Source of the DNA: Rhodoferax sp.
GTDB lineage: Bacteria; Pseudomonadota; Gammaproteobacteria; Burkholderiales; Burkholderiaceae_C
Assembly (NCBI GenBank): GCA_028711355.1
Contig: JAQTSL010000233.1
Span: 1-5,864 of the forward strand
Reading direction: 5' to 3'
DNA length: 5,864 nucleotides
The position numbers were made by a program, and so were the translations under genes. The notes beneath the pieces are model-generated. The model had not been told where the DNA came from. It saw only the letters and a program-made list of their open reading frames with translations, and searched no databases. Of this stretch, positions 1 through 4,765 are shown one piece after another (the first letter of the stretch is position 1; each line of letters opens with the position of its first letter).

Positions 1-100
1 GGCATTATTTAATCCTAACCTTCCGATTTCTCATTAAGAGAAATGGCTTTTGCCCTTGTCTTTCTTAGATACCACCAGGCTAAAGTACCTATTACAAGAA
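1..100. other. AT-rich segment of unknown origin upstream of truncated thiO
   Basis: This stretch is clearly more AT-rich than the rest of the window and encodes nothing I recognise. The thiO frame is closed by TAA at 35-37. The 11 codons before that stop (positions 2-34) read as a possible C-terminal tail of some other protein (ending PNLPISH), but this is too short to identify. A perfect hairpin lies at 26-44. The position, butted against a thiO piece that lacks its N-terminal three quarters, suggests the end of an inserted element or a rearrangement junction. No inverted terminal repeat or target duplication can be tested because the left side lies outside the window. Confidence 0.4.
26..44. 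terminator. Hairpin, possible terminator of an upstream gene
   Basis: A perfect 7-base inverted repeat, ATTTCTC (26-32) and GAGAAAT (38-44), encloses the loop ATTAA. A short GGC-TTTT-GCC follows at 45-54, and T-rich sequence continues to 63. The stem sits on the TAA at 35-37 that ends the possible upstream reading frame. It could be a weak terminator or a structural end of a mobile element. The stem is AT-rich, so confidence is low. Confidence 0.3.
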
Positions 101-346
101 CGAGGCTTTGGCGAAGCGCGCATCATCGACCTGGTGGCGCAATGCCGCCCGGCCCTGCCCGACAACCAGCCCGGCGTGCGCTGGCTGGGGGCGCGCACGC
201 TGCAAGTCAACGGCCTGTACCGGCACGGCTATTTGATTTCACCCGCGCTGCACGACGTGGTGCTGGAGCTGCTCGCCCAGGGGACATCGGCGCTGGCAGC
301 GCGCTGGCATTTGCCGATTGGCCAGACCCAAGGCGCCCCCGCATGA
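38..346 (+). pseudogene. thiO: thiO 3' remnant (glycine oxidase, FAD-dependent), N-terminus missing
   Basis: ThiO oxidises glycine to the imine (dehydroglycine) used by ThiG to build the thiazole ring. Only its C-terminal end is present. From about 101 the frame reads RGFGEARI, then CRPALPDNQP, then RTLQVNGLYRHGYLISPAL, which I recognise as the conserved end of the proteobacterial ThiO/DadA-like oxidase, including the FAD-contacting NGLYRHG loop. A full protein is about 350 residues; here about 82 remain. The FAD-binding GxGxxG Rossmann motif and the substrate domain are absent, and the frame is closed by TAA at 35-37. A TTG at 50 could in principle start translation, but the product would lack the catalytic core. 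The stop overlaps the thiS start (ATGA, 343-346), so translation was probably coupled. It is possible, though less likely, that the rest of the gene lies nearby outside the window. Confidence 0.75.
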
Positions 347-558
347 CACCAGCGCCGACCCTACAGGTGCGTGTTAACCAGACGCTGCTGACGCTGACTG
401 CTGGCGCGGTGCTGGTTGATGCGCTGAGCACACTGCAAACCACGCCACCGTTTGCCGTGGCCCTCAACCTGCAGTTTGTGCCCAAAACCCGCTACAGCGA
501 AACCTTGCTGCACGACGGTGACCGCATCGACCTGATAGCGCCGGTAGTCGGCGGTTGA
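343..558 (+). CDS. thiS: Sulfur carrier protein ThiS
   Basis: ThiS is a small ubiquitin-like protein. Its C-terminal glycine is adenylated by ThiF and converted to a thiocarboxylate that donates sulfur to the thiazole made by ThiG. This copy has 71 residues, slightly longer than the usual 65-70. It has the expected beta-grasp pattern: a first strand (LQVRVNQ), hydrophobic mid-section (FAVALNLQFVPK), the late HDGDRIDLIAPVVGG segment, and the essential Gly-Gly at residues 70-71. The start chosen is the ATG that overlaps the thiO stop by four bases, which fits translational coupling. A longer in-frame version beginning at 43 would read through the thiO region out of frame and is rejected. thiF/moeB is not in the window. 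Confidence 0.93.
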   Translation: MTPAPTLQVRVNQTLLTLTAGAVLVDALSTLQTTPPFAVALNLQFVPKTRYSETLLHDGDRIDLIAPVVGG

Positions 559-727
559 ACCTTTGCAACTGTTCCAACAGCCATGTCCGCAAAGCCACCC
601 CAAAGCATGAAAGATAGCTGTCATTGCGGACTCGATCCGCAATCCATGGATGCCGGATGTTGAAACCCCGGACTTGATCCGGGGCCGGCATGACACCCCC
701 AAAACCTTCACGTTAACCACCTGCACC
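559..727. repeat. Palindromic intergenic repeat, copy A (thiS-thiG spacer)
   Basis: This 169-base spacer contains no gene but is highly structured. From about 582 to 649 it matches copy B in the thiG-thiE spacer at roughly four bases in five by eye, including GCAAAGCCACC (589-599) and TCCGCAATCCA (637-647). It holds a perfect 8-base stem ATTGCGGA (623-630) / TCCGCAAT (636-643) with loop CTCGA. It also holds a nested hairpin: outer stem ATGCCGG (650-656) / CCGGCAT (685-691) and inner stem CCCCGGA (666-672) / TCCGGGG (678-684). The style resembles widespread dispersed proteobacterial palindromes, in which two related hairpins carry 'GGACTNGATCC' cores. Confidence 0.75.
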
Positions 728-1543
728 ATGACCTCTTTTGCTCCCACCCGGACTGCTAATGACCCCTTGGTTTTATACGGAAAATCGTTTTCCAGCCGTC
801 TTCTATTAGGCACAGCACGCTATCCTTCTCCTAGCATTTTGCAAGCCGCCGTAGAGCGCGCCCAGCCTGCCATGTTGACCGCTTCGCTGCGTCGCCAAAA
901 CCTGGCCAGTGCCGACACCGGCAACCGCTTTTGGCAACTGCTGCAAGAGCTGGCGGTGCCGGTGTTGCCCAACACCGCCGGTTGCCACAGCACAGCCGAG
1001 GTCATCGCCACCGCCCAGATGGCGCGCGAGGTGTTTGACACCCCCTGGCTCAAGCTGGAACTGATTGGCGACGACTACACCTTGCAGCCCGACACGCAGA
1101 ACCTGGTGGCGGTGGCCAGCTGCCTGATCAAAGACGGCTTCAAGGTGCTGCCCTATTGCACCGACGACCTGGTGCTGTGCCAGCGTTTGGTCGATGTCGG
1201 TTGCCAGGCGCTGATGCCCTGGGCGGCACCGATTGGCACCGGCAAGGGCCCCATCAACCCTTACGCCTTGCGCACCCTGCGCGCGCGGCTGGCCGTGCCG
1301 TTGATCGTCGATGCCGGCTTGGGCCTGCCGTCGCACGCCGCGCAGGTGATGCAATGGGGCTTTGACGGCGTGTTGCTCAACACTGCGGTGGCACTGGCCA
1401 ATGACCCGGCGCGCATGGCGGGTGCCTTCGCCGCCGCCACCCAAGCCGGGCGCGACGCGTTTCTGGCCGGCACCATGGCCGAGAAGGACGCGGCAGAACC
1501 CAGCACGCCAACGTTGGGCACGCCGTTCTGGCACCAGGCTTGA
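728..1543 (+). CDS. thiG: Thiazole synthase ThiG
   Basis: ThiG condenses 1-deoxy-D-xylulose 5-phosphate, dehydroglycine and ThiS thiocarboxylate into the thiazole phosphate in the cytoplasm. It is a TIM-barrel protein of 271 residues, normal for the family. Landmarks: LYGKSFSSRLLLGTARY (16-32), PVLPNTAGC (78-86), LKLELIGD (108-115) with the expected Schiff-base lysine at K109, KVLPYCTDD (139-147), MPWAAPIGTGKG (163-174), VDAGLGLPSHAA (194-205), GFDGVLLNTAVA (211-222) and the C-terminal AEPSTPTLGTPFWH. The ATG at 728 is chosen because family homology begins a few residues after it. An in-frame ATG at 650 would add 26 residues translated from the upstream palindromic repeat. No clear Shine-Dalgarno sequence precedes 728, so the repeat may have disturbed the original coupling to thiS. 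All key motifs are intact and the enzyme should be functional. Confidence 0.95.
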   Translation: MTSFAPTRTANDPLVLYGKSFSSRLLLGTARYPSPSILQAAVERAQPAMLTASLRRQNLASADTGNRFWQLLQELAVPVLPNTAGCHSTAEVIATAQMAREVFDTPWLKLELIGDDYTLQPDTQNLVAVASCLIKDGFKVLPYCTDDLVLCQRLVDVGCQALMPWAAPIGTGKGPINPYALRTLRARLAVPLIVDAGLGLPSHAAQVMQWGFDGVLLNTAVALANDPARMAGAFAAATQAGRDAFLAGTMAEKDAAEPSTPTLGTPFWHQA

Positions 1544-1698
1544 AACACCCCCAAACCAACATGGCTGCAAAGCCACCTCGATGCATAAAAAATGGCTGTC
1601 ACAAGTGGACCCCGATCCGCAATCCACGGCTCCAAATTCATGGATACCGGGTCGTAGCCCGGTATAACAACCCCTTGTGGTACGTTGACGCACTCCCG
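1544..1698. repeat. Palindromic intergenic repeat, copy B (thiG-thiE spacer)
   Basis: A second, more degraded copy of the element in the thiS-thiG spacer, in the same orientation. Shared blocks include GCAAAGCCACC (1567-1577), GGCTGTCA (1594-1601) and GATCCGCAATCCA (1614-1626). The first palindrome has decayed on its left arm (GTGGA instead of GCGGA). The second hairpin survives as a perfect 8-base stem, ATACCGGG (1644-1651) / CCCGGTAT (1658-1665). A C-rich start (ACACCCCCAAA) is also seen at the end of copy A (about 693-703). The last 33 bases before thiE show no good Shine-Dalgarno sequence. Confidence 0.7.
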
Positions 1699-2658
1699 AT
1701 GACCCAACTTTTACACACCCAAGCCGCTGCCATCATTGCTGCACATCCGCAGTTGGCACTAACATCCGGCGCCCCAGAGCGCCTGCAAGCCCTGTTGTCC
1801 AGCGAGACCGTGATGCCCAATGCCGACGCACCCGCGGATGCGGTAACAGCAGTACAGAAGGCCACGTTGGCGGCCTGCCTGGCACTGGACTTTGCGCCCG
1901 ACGATGCCCGCTGTGTCGCACAAGCCTGGCAACACCAGAGTGAGCGCTTTGGGCATTTCGACCCGCAAATCTGGCCCACCGAAGCGCAAGACTTTGGCCT
2001 GCTGCGTCCACCGCACGCAAGTGCCTTTGCGCCCTGCCCGCAGCGGCTGGACCTGTACGCCGTGCTACCCGATGCGGCCTGGGTTGGTCGCATGGCGCAT
2101 GCCGGCGTGCCGACGCTGCAACTGCGCTTCAAGTCGCATGACCCCCAGGCGGTGACACGTGAGGTGCGGGCTGCCGTGCAGGCAGTCCAAGGCACTCCGG
2201 CGCTGCTGTTCATCAACGACCATTGGCAAGCCACCATCGATGCCGGGGCCTACGGCGTACATCTGGGCCAGGAAGACTTGGACCAGGCTGACCTAAGCGC
2301 AATTCGTAGCGCCGGACTACGCTTAGGGATCAGCAGCCACGGCTACGCCGAGTTGCTGCGCGGCGCAGCCCTGCAACCGAGCTACATCGCCATGGGCGCG
2401 GTCTATGCCACCACGCTCAAGCGCATGGCTACGCCACCGCAAGGTGTGGCACGGCTGAAGGTCTATCAACGCTTGCTGCGTGATACCCCAACAGTGGCCA
2501 TTGGCGGCATTGATCTGGCCCGTCTGGACGCTGTGCTGGCCAGCGGCGTGGGCTCGGTGGCAGTGGTGCGCGCCTTGGTCGCCGCCGATGATCCTGAGGC
2601 GGCGGTAGCGGCTTTTCTGAAAAAACTGGCGCATGAGCAACCCATAAGCAACGCGTGA
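1699..2658 (+). CDS. thiE: Thiamine-phosphate synthase ThiE with N-terminal extension
   Basis: ThiE joins HMP-pyrophosphate (from ThiD) and thiazole phosphate (from ThiG) to give thiamine phosphate. The protein has 319 residues, against about 210-220 for a minimal ThiE. The catalytic TIM barrel runs from about 116 to 309: RLDLYAVLPD (116-125), LQLRFK with R143 and K145, FINDHW (171-176) with N173/D174, GVHLGQED (186-193), GISSHG (210-215), GAVYATTLK (233-241) for phosphate/pyrophosphate contacts, and VAIGGI (266-271). Residues 1-115 form an Ala/Gln-rich region without a named fold; part of it (about 49-106, ending WPTEAQDFGLLRP) looks like a conserved domain rather than noise. The ATG at 1699 is chosen because the frame upstream, back to 1540, consists of repeat DNA. 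The gene converges on thiD, with 98 bases between the stops. Confidence 0.92.
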   Translation: MTQLLHTQAAAIIAAHPQLALTSGAPERLQALLSSETVMPNADAPADAVTAVQKATLAACLALDFAPDDARCVAQAWQHQSERFGHFDPQIWPTEAQDFGLLRPPHASAFAPCPQRLDLYAVLPDAAWVGRMAHAGVPTLQLRFKSHDPQAVTREVRAAVQAVQGTPALLFINDHWQATIDAGAYGVHLGQEDLDQADLSAIRSAGLRLGISSHGYAELLRGAALQPSYIAMGAVYATTLKRMATPPQGVARLKVYQRLLRDTPTVAIGGIDLARLDAVLASGVGSVAVVRALVAADDPEAAVAAFLKKLAHEQPISNA

Positions 2659-2690
2659 CGACAGCAATCACTGCGCATTGACAGGCATTC

Positions 2691-2706
2691 GTCGCGAGGG
2701 CGCGAC
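2691..2706. repeat. REP-like palindrome between convergent thiE and thiD
   Basis: A perfect 6-base inverted repeat, GTCGCG (2691-2696) / CGCGAC (2701-2706), with loop AGGG is followed by TCCTATCAG. Its form, a short GC-rich hairpin with a flanking CTCCTA tract, resembles the REP sequences common in pseudomonads and relatives. It sits in the 98-base gap between two gene ends and could act as a two-way transcription barrier, though no T-run accompanies it. No second copy is visible in the window. Confidence 0.4.
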
Positions 2707-2756
2707 TCCTATCAGAGGCAAGCTGCGAGCGGCGGTCGAGTTGCGACTCAGCCGGC

Positions 2757-3599
2757 TCAGGCCAAAGGGTAAAGCCGCATCGCCTGCGGCGCAAAGCTGT
2801 GGTTCAGCGGGCCGCTGCCGTGGCCGGTTTTGACGCTGGCGCCAGCTTGCAGCGCGCCGCGCACGTAGGCGCGTGCCGCCTGCACCGCATCTGGTAGCAA
2901 CAAACCCAGCGCCAACTGCGCGGCAATCGCGCTGGACAAGGTGCAGCCAGTGCCGTGGTTGTTGGCGGTGTCGATCCGCGCGTCTTGCAGCCACAGCGGT
3001 TCGCCCGCTGGCTGCAGTAGCAAATCAACCACCGTGTCGCCTTGCAAATGTCCTCCTTTGACCAGCACCGCGCGCGCGCCCTGCGCCAGCAGCGCTTGCG
3101 CCGCCTGCAACATATCTTGCGGCGTGTGCAGCGCCCGGCCCACCAGTAGCGCGGCCTCGTCCAGGTTGGGCGTGATGACCAGTGCGCGCGGGAACAGCTC
3201 GGCCACCAGCACGGCAATCGCCTCGTCGGTGATCAGTTTGGCACCGCTGGTGGCGACCATCACCGGGTCAAACACCACGTTGCGCAGTTGATGTCGCACC
3301 AGGGCTTGCGCCACGGTATGCACGATGTCGGGCGCGTGCAACATGCCGATCTTGACCGCATCAACACCAATGTCCTCGACCACCGCGTCAATCTGGTCGC
3401 GCAACATGGCGGGCGGGACACCGTGAATGGCGCGCACGCCGGTGGTATTTTGCGCCGTCAGCGCGGTGATGGCGGTCATGCCAAAGCAGCCCAGCGCTGC
3501 AAAAGTTTTCAGGTCAGCCTGGATGCCGGCACCACCACCGCTGTCAGAACCCGCGATCGACAGGACCCGGTGATAGCGCCCGGTTCGTTCAATAGTCAT
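2757..3599 (-). CDS. thiD: Hydroxymethylpyrimidine/phosphomethylpyrimidine kinase ThiD
   Basis: ThiD phosphorylates HMP and then HMP-phosphate to HMP-pyrophosphate, the pyrimidine substrate of ThiE. It is a ribokinase-fold enzyme of 280 residues, close to the usual 260-270. Motifs in order: SIAGSDSGGGAGIQADLK (14-31) for substrate binding, VKIGML (82-87), DPVMVATSG (111-119), TPNLDEA (143-149), VLVKGGH (178-184), NNHGTGCTLS (213-222) with the anion hole and catalytic cysteine C219, and GHGSGPLNH (259-267) near the end. The first conserved residues begin about 12 codons after the ATG at 3599, which supports that start. No Shine-Dalgarno sequence is seen; the start abuts a repeat-like sequence. 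It is transcribed against thiE and must have its own promoter. No TPP riboswitch is visible in the 213 bases upstream. Confidence 0.96.
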   Translation of the reverse strand: MTIERTGRYHRVLSIAGSDSGGGAGIQADLKTFAALGCFGMTAITALTAQNTTGVRAIHGVPPAMLRDQIDAVVEDIGVDAVKIGMLHAPDIVHTVAQALVRHQLRNVVFDPVMVATSGAKLITDEAIAVLVAELFPRALVITPNLDEAALLVGRALHTPQDMLQAAQALLAQGARAVLVKGGHLQGDTVVDLLLQPAGEPLWLQDARIDTANNHGTGCTLSSAIAAQLALGLLLPDAVQAARAYVRGALQAGASVKTGHGSGPLNHSFAPQAMRLYPLA

Positions 3600-3648
3600 A
3601 GCTACAGGTGCTTATGGATAAAGGGCTAGAGGCGAAAAAAACTTAAAA
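3595..3648. repeat. Comamonadaceae-style dispersed repeat at the thiD start
   Basis: The sequence around GTCATAGCTACAGGTGC, then TTATGGATAA, then AGGGCTAGAGGC, followed by A-rich DNA (3634-3650), has the form of a short repeat I remember as frequent between genes in Polaromonas/Rhodoferax-type genomes (ATAGCTnnnnGCGCTTATGGATAAGnGCTAGAGGC). The core TTAT (3612-3615) / ATAA (3618-3621) is palindromic. It covers the stretch where the thiD leader and ribosome binding site should lie, and the thiD ATG falls at its edge. The identification rests on memory; only one copy is present here. Confidence 0.4.
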
Positions 3649-3825
3649 CAATTGGCGCAGTGTTGGTGCCGCCGCGCGTGCATCGTCGGTCGACCAAATG
3701 GCACTGACAACCGCGCAGCCCAAGCGCACCAGCGGCCAGCGGCCAGCGCGTTGTACAGCAGTGGGTCGGTCACCAACTACCAGCAATGCGCTTGGTGAGC
3801 ACAGGTGGAAGATTATTTCAGTAAC
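3643..3825 (-). pseudogene. Start-less 60-codon open frame, probable 3' gene remnant
   Basis: On the - strand an uninterrupted frame runs from just after a TAA at 3826-3828 to a TAA at 3643-3645. It contains no ATG. The translation is protein-like: SPSALLVVGDRP, then RAGRWPLVRLG, then CAVVSAIWSTDD and a helix-like end, APTLRQLF. It overlaps the last 13 bases of the NrfJ-like gene in another frame. The tail is loosely like the end of TMP-synthase proteins (AVVSAI..DD..AAA), but the preceding Gly-Gly loop is missing, so I do not name it. A 7-base tandem duplication (AGCGGCC at 3731-3737 and 3738-3744, + strand) lies inside. A change in its copy number would shift the frame and join an alternative upstream reading, VTDPLLYNALAAGRW. 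A decayed gene is the simplest explanation. Confidence 0.4.
3731..3744. repeat. 7-base tandem duplication inside the orphan frame
   Basis: AGCGGCC occurs twice in direct tandem, followed by a partial third unit (AGCG). The unit length is not a multiple of three, so slippage here changes the reading frame of the remnant that spans it. Confidence 0.6.
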
Positions 3826-4517
3826 TTACCATCTTCAACGATCACCTTGTAAACGTAACCCGCACCAAAGTCTTTGTTGGTGCGCAAAACGCCCTTGAGC
3901 GTAACCACGTCGCCGACCTTGAGCTGGTCTTGCGTGGTGACCAGAATGTCGTCCGAACCGTCTTTGGCCGCACCAGAGCCATCACGCAGGTGGACCCAAT
4001 TTTTATTCATGATCGCAGCCGAAAACTTGACGACCGAGGCGCGTACCGCCACCGGTTTGTCCTTCAGGGTAGCCGCTTTGGAGTTGAGCTCACCGACCGT
4101 GTAGGCGTCGGCCCCCAAGGCCTTGGTCACCTTGACGCTGGCAGCCGCCGGTGCAGCCTGCTTGGCAGCACCGCCATGCGCGGCAGCGATCTGGGCCGCC
4201 TCTTCAGCGGCGGTGAGCTTGGTTTGGGCCAGCTTGCCAAAAAAGATTTTGGTGAACTTGCGTTTGAGCGCCTTGCTTTCAAAGTTGTCCATTTGCTCGG
4301 CGTCTTCAATGGTGACCGTTGCGCCCTTGATGATTGGGGCCTTGGACACTGCCGTCCAGCTATCCCCGGTGTCGGTCTTGAGCAACATATAGGTGTAGTT
4401 ATCGACATCGATCACTTCTTTCACCTGGCCCTTGATCACCACCACCTGGGCGGCCCAGCCAGCACCTGACAAAACGCCAAAAAACAAGGCAAACCCAATT
4501 GCCAAAAGCCATTTCAT
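3813..4517 (-). CDS. Exported two-domain OB-fold-like protein, NrfJ-related
   Basis: A 234-residue protein of unknown function. Residues 1-22 form a clear signal peptide (MK, a hydrophobic stretch, then GAGWA before AQ), so it is exported to the periplasm. Domain 1 (about 24-97) has the pattern GQVKEVIDVDNYTYMLLKT, W54, IKGATVTIED and MDNFESKALKRKFTKIFF. I associate this with NrfJ-related proteins of Geobacter/Shewanella-type bacteria (YTYLxLxT, then MxNFxSKTLxRxF). An Ala-rich linker (about 103-127) leads to domain 2 (about 138-232): VAVRASVVKFSAAIMNKNWV, LRDGSG, DDILVTT, KVGDVVTLKGVL and DFGAGYVYKVIVEDG, a single-strand-binding-like OB fold. There are no cysteines, so it does not bind haem c. 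The gene stands alone, with 248 bases to the upstream acyltransferase. The ATG at 4517 is directly followed by the signal peptide. A role in handling metal or redox proteins is possible but unproven. Confidence 0.85.
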   Translation of the reverse strand: MKWLLAIGFALFFGVLSGAGWAAQVVVIKGQVKEVIDVDNYTYMLLKTDTGDSWTAVSKAPIIKGATVTIEDAEQMDNFESKALKRKFTKIFFGKLAQTKLTAAEEAAQIAAAHGGAAKQAAPAAASVKVTKALGADAYTVGELNSKAATLKDKPVAVRASVVKFSAAIMNKNWVHLRDGSGAAKDGSDDILVTTQDQLKVGDVVTLKGVLRTNKDFGAGYVYKVIVEDGKLLK

Positions 4518-4603
4518 AACAATCCAATCAAAACAGAGGGAAGATGCTGCACCACGCAGTCAACAGGGCCAGAGCAAGGCACCGCCTTGACTGGAAAGCC
4601 GGG

Positions 4604-4609
4604 ATTCTA
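4604..4609 (-). promoter_or_regulatory. Candidate -10 box (TAGAAT) for the NrfJ-like gene
   Basis: On the - strand TAGAAT matches the sigma-70 consensus TATAAT at five of six positions. It would place transcription start near 4597 and give an untranslated leader of about 80 bases before the ATG at 4517. No good -35 hexamer is found at 16-18 bases upstream, as expected for an activator-dependent promoter. Confidence 0.4.
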
Positions 4610-4632
4610 GGGGGCACCAAATGCCGACCGCA

Positions 4633-4646
4633 TTGATGCGGCTCAA
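4633..4646 (-). promoter_or_regulatory. FNR/Anr/CRP-family-like operator
   Basis: The - strand reads TTGAG-CCGC-ATCAA, nine of ten matches to the FNR consensus TTGAT-N4-ATCAA. Its centre lies about 41.5-42.5 bases upstream of the start predicted from the TAGAAT box, the classical class II activator position. A second perfect palindrome, CCGCAT-TG-ATGCGG (4628-4641), overlaps it and could be an alternative operator. The spacing argument depends on the -10 box being right. Confidence 0.45.
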
Positions 4647-4765
4647 GCATCGCTGAAAATGCGCGACCGGCAGGCCACATACTTGGCCCAGCGCTGCAAA
4701 GCTTCCAACGCCAGAAACAACACGGCGATCAAACACGCGCTGTCTGCGTGCGCTCAAACAAGTTG

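Noticed and set aside
650..727. Longer ThiG starting at ATG 650
   Set aside because: The extra 26 residues are translated from the palindromic repeat and match no known ThiG N-terminus.
806..1693. Long open frame on the - strand opposite thiG
   Set aside because: It is antisense to a clear thiG and rich in Gly/His/Gln/Arg, as expected for the complement of a GC-rich gene.
1540..1698. Longer ThiE starting at 1540, overlapping the thiG end
   Set aside because: The added 53 residues are repeat sequence read in an arbitrary frame.
3600..3812. TPP riboswitch upstream of thiD
   Set aside because: Neither the CTGAGA core nor the ACCCTTTGAACCTGATCTGG-like conserved segment is present here, nor in 1-100 or in the two thi spacers.
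3930..4469. Open frame of 179 codons on the + strand
   Set aside because: It lies opposite the NrfJ-like gene, which has a signal peptide and family motifs; this one has no recognisable features.
4734..4750. CACGC/GCGTG inverted repeat after the acyltransferase stop as a terminator
   Set aside because: Only 5 base pairs with a 7-base loop and no T-run; too weak to call.
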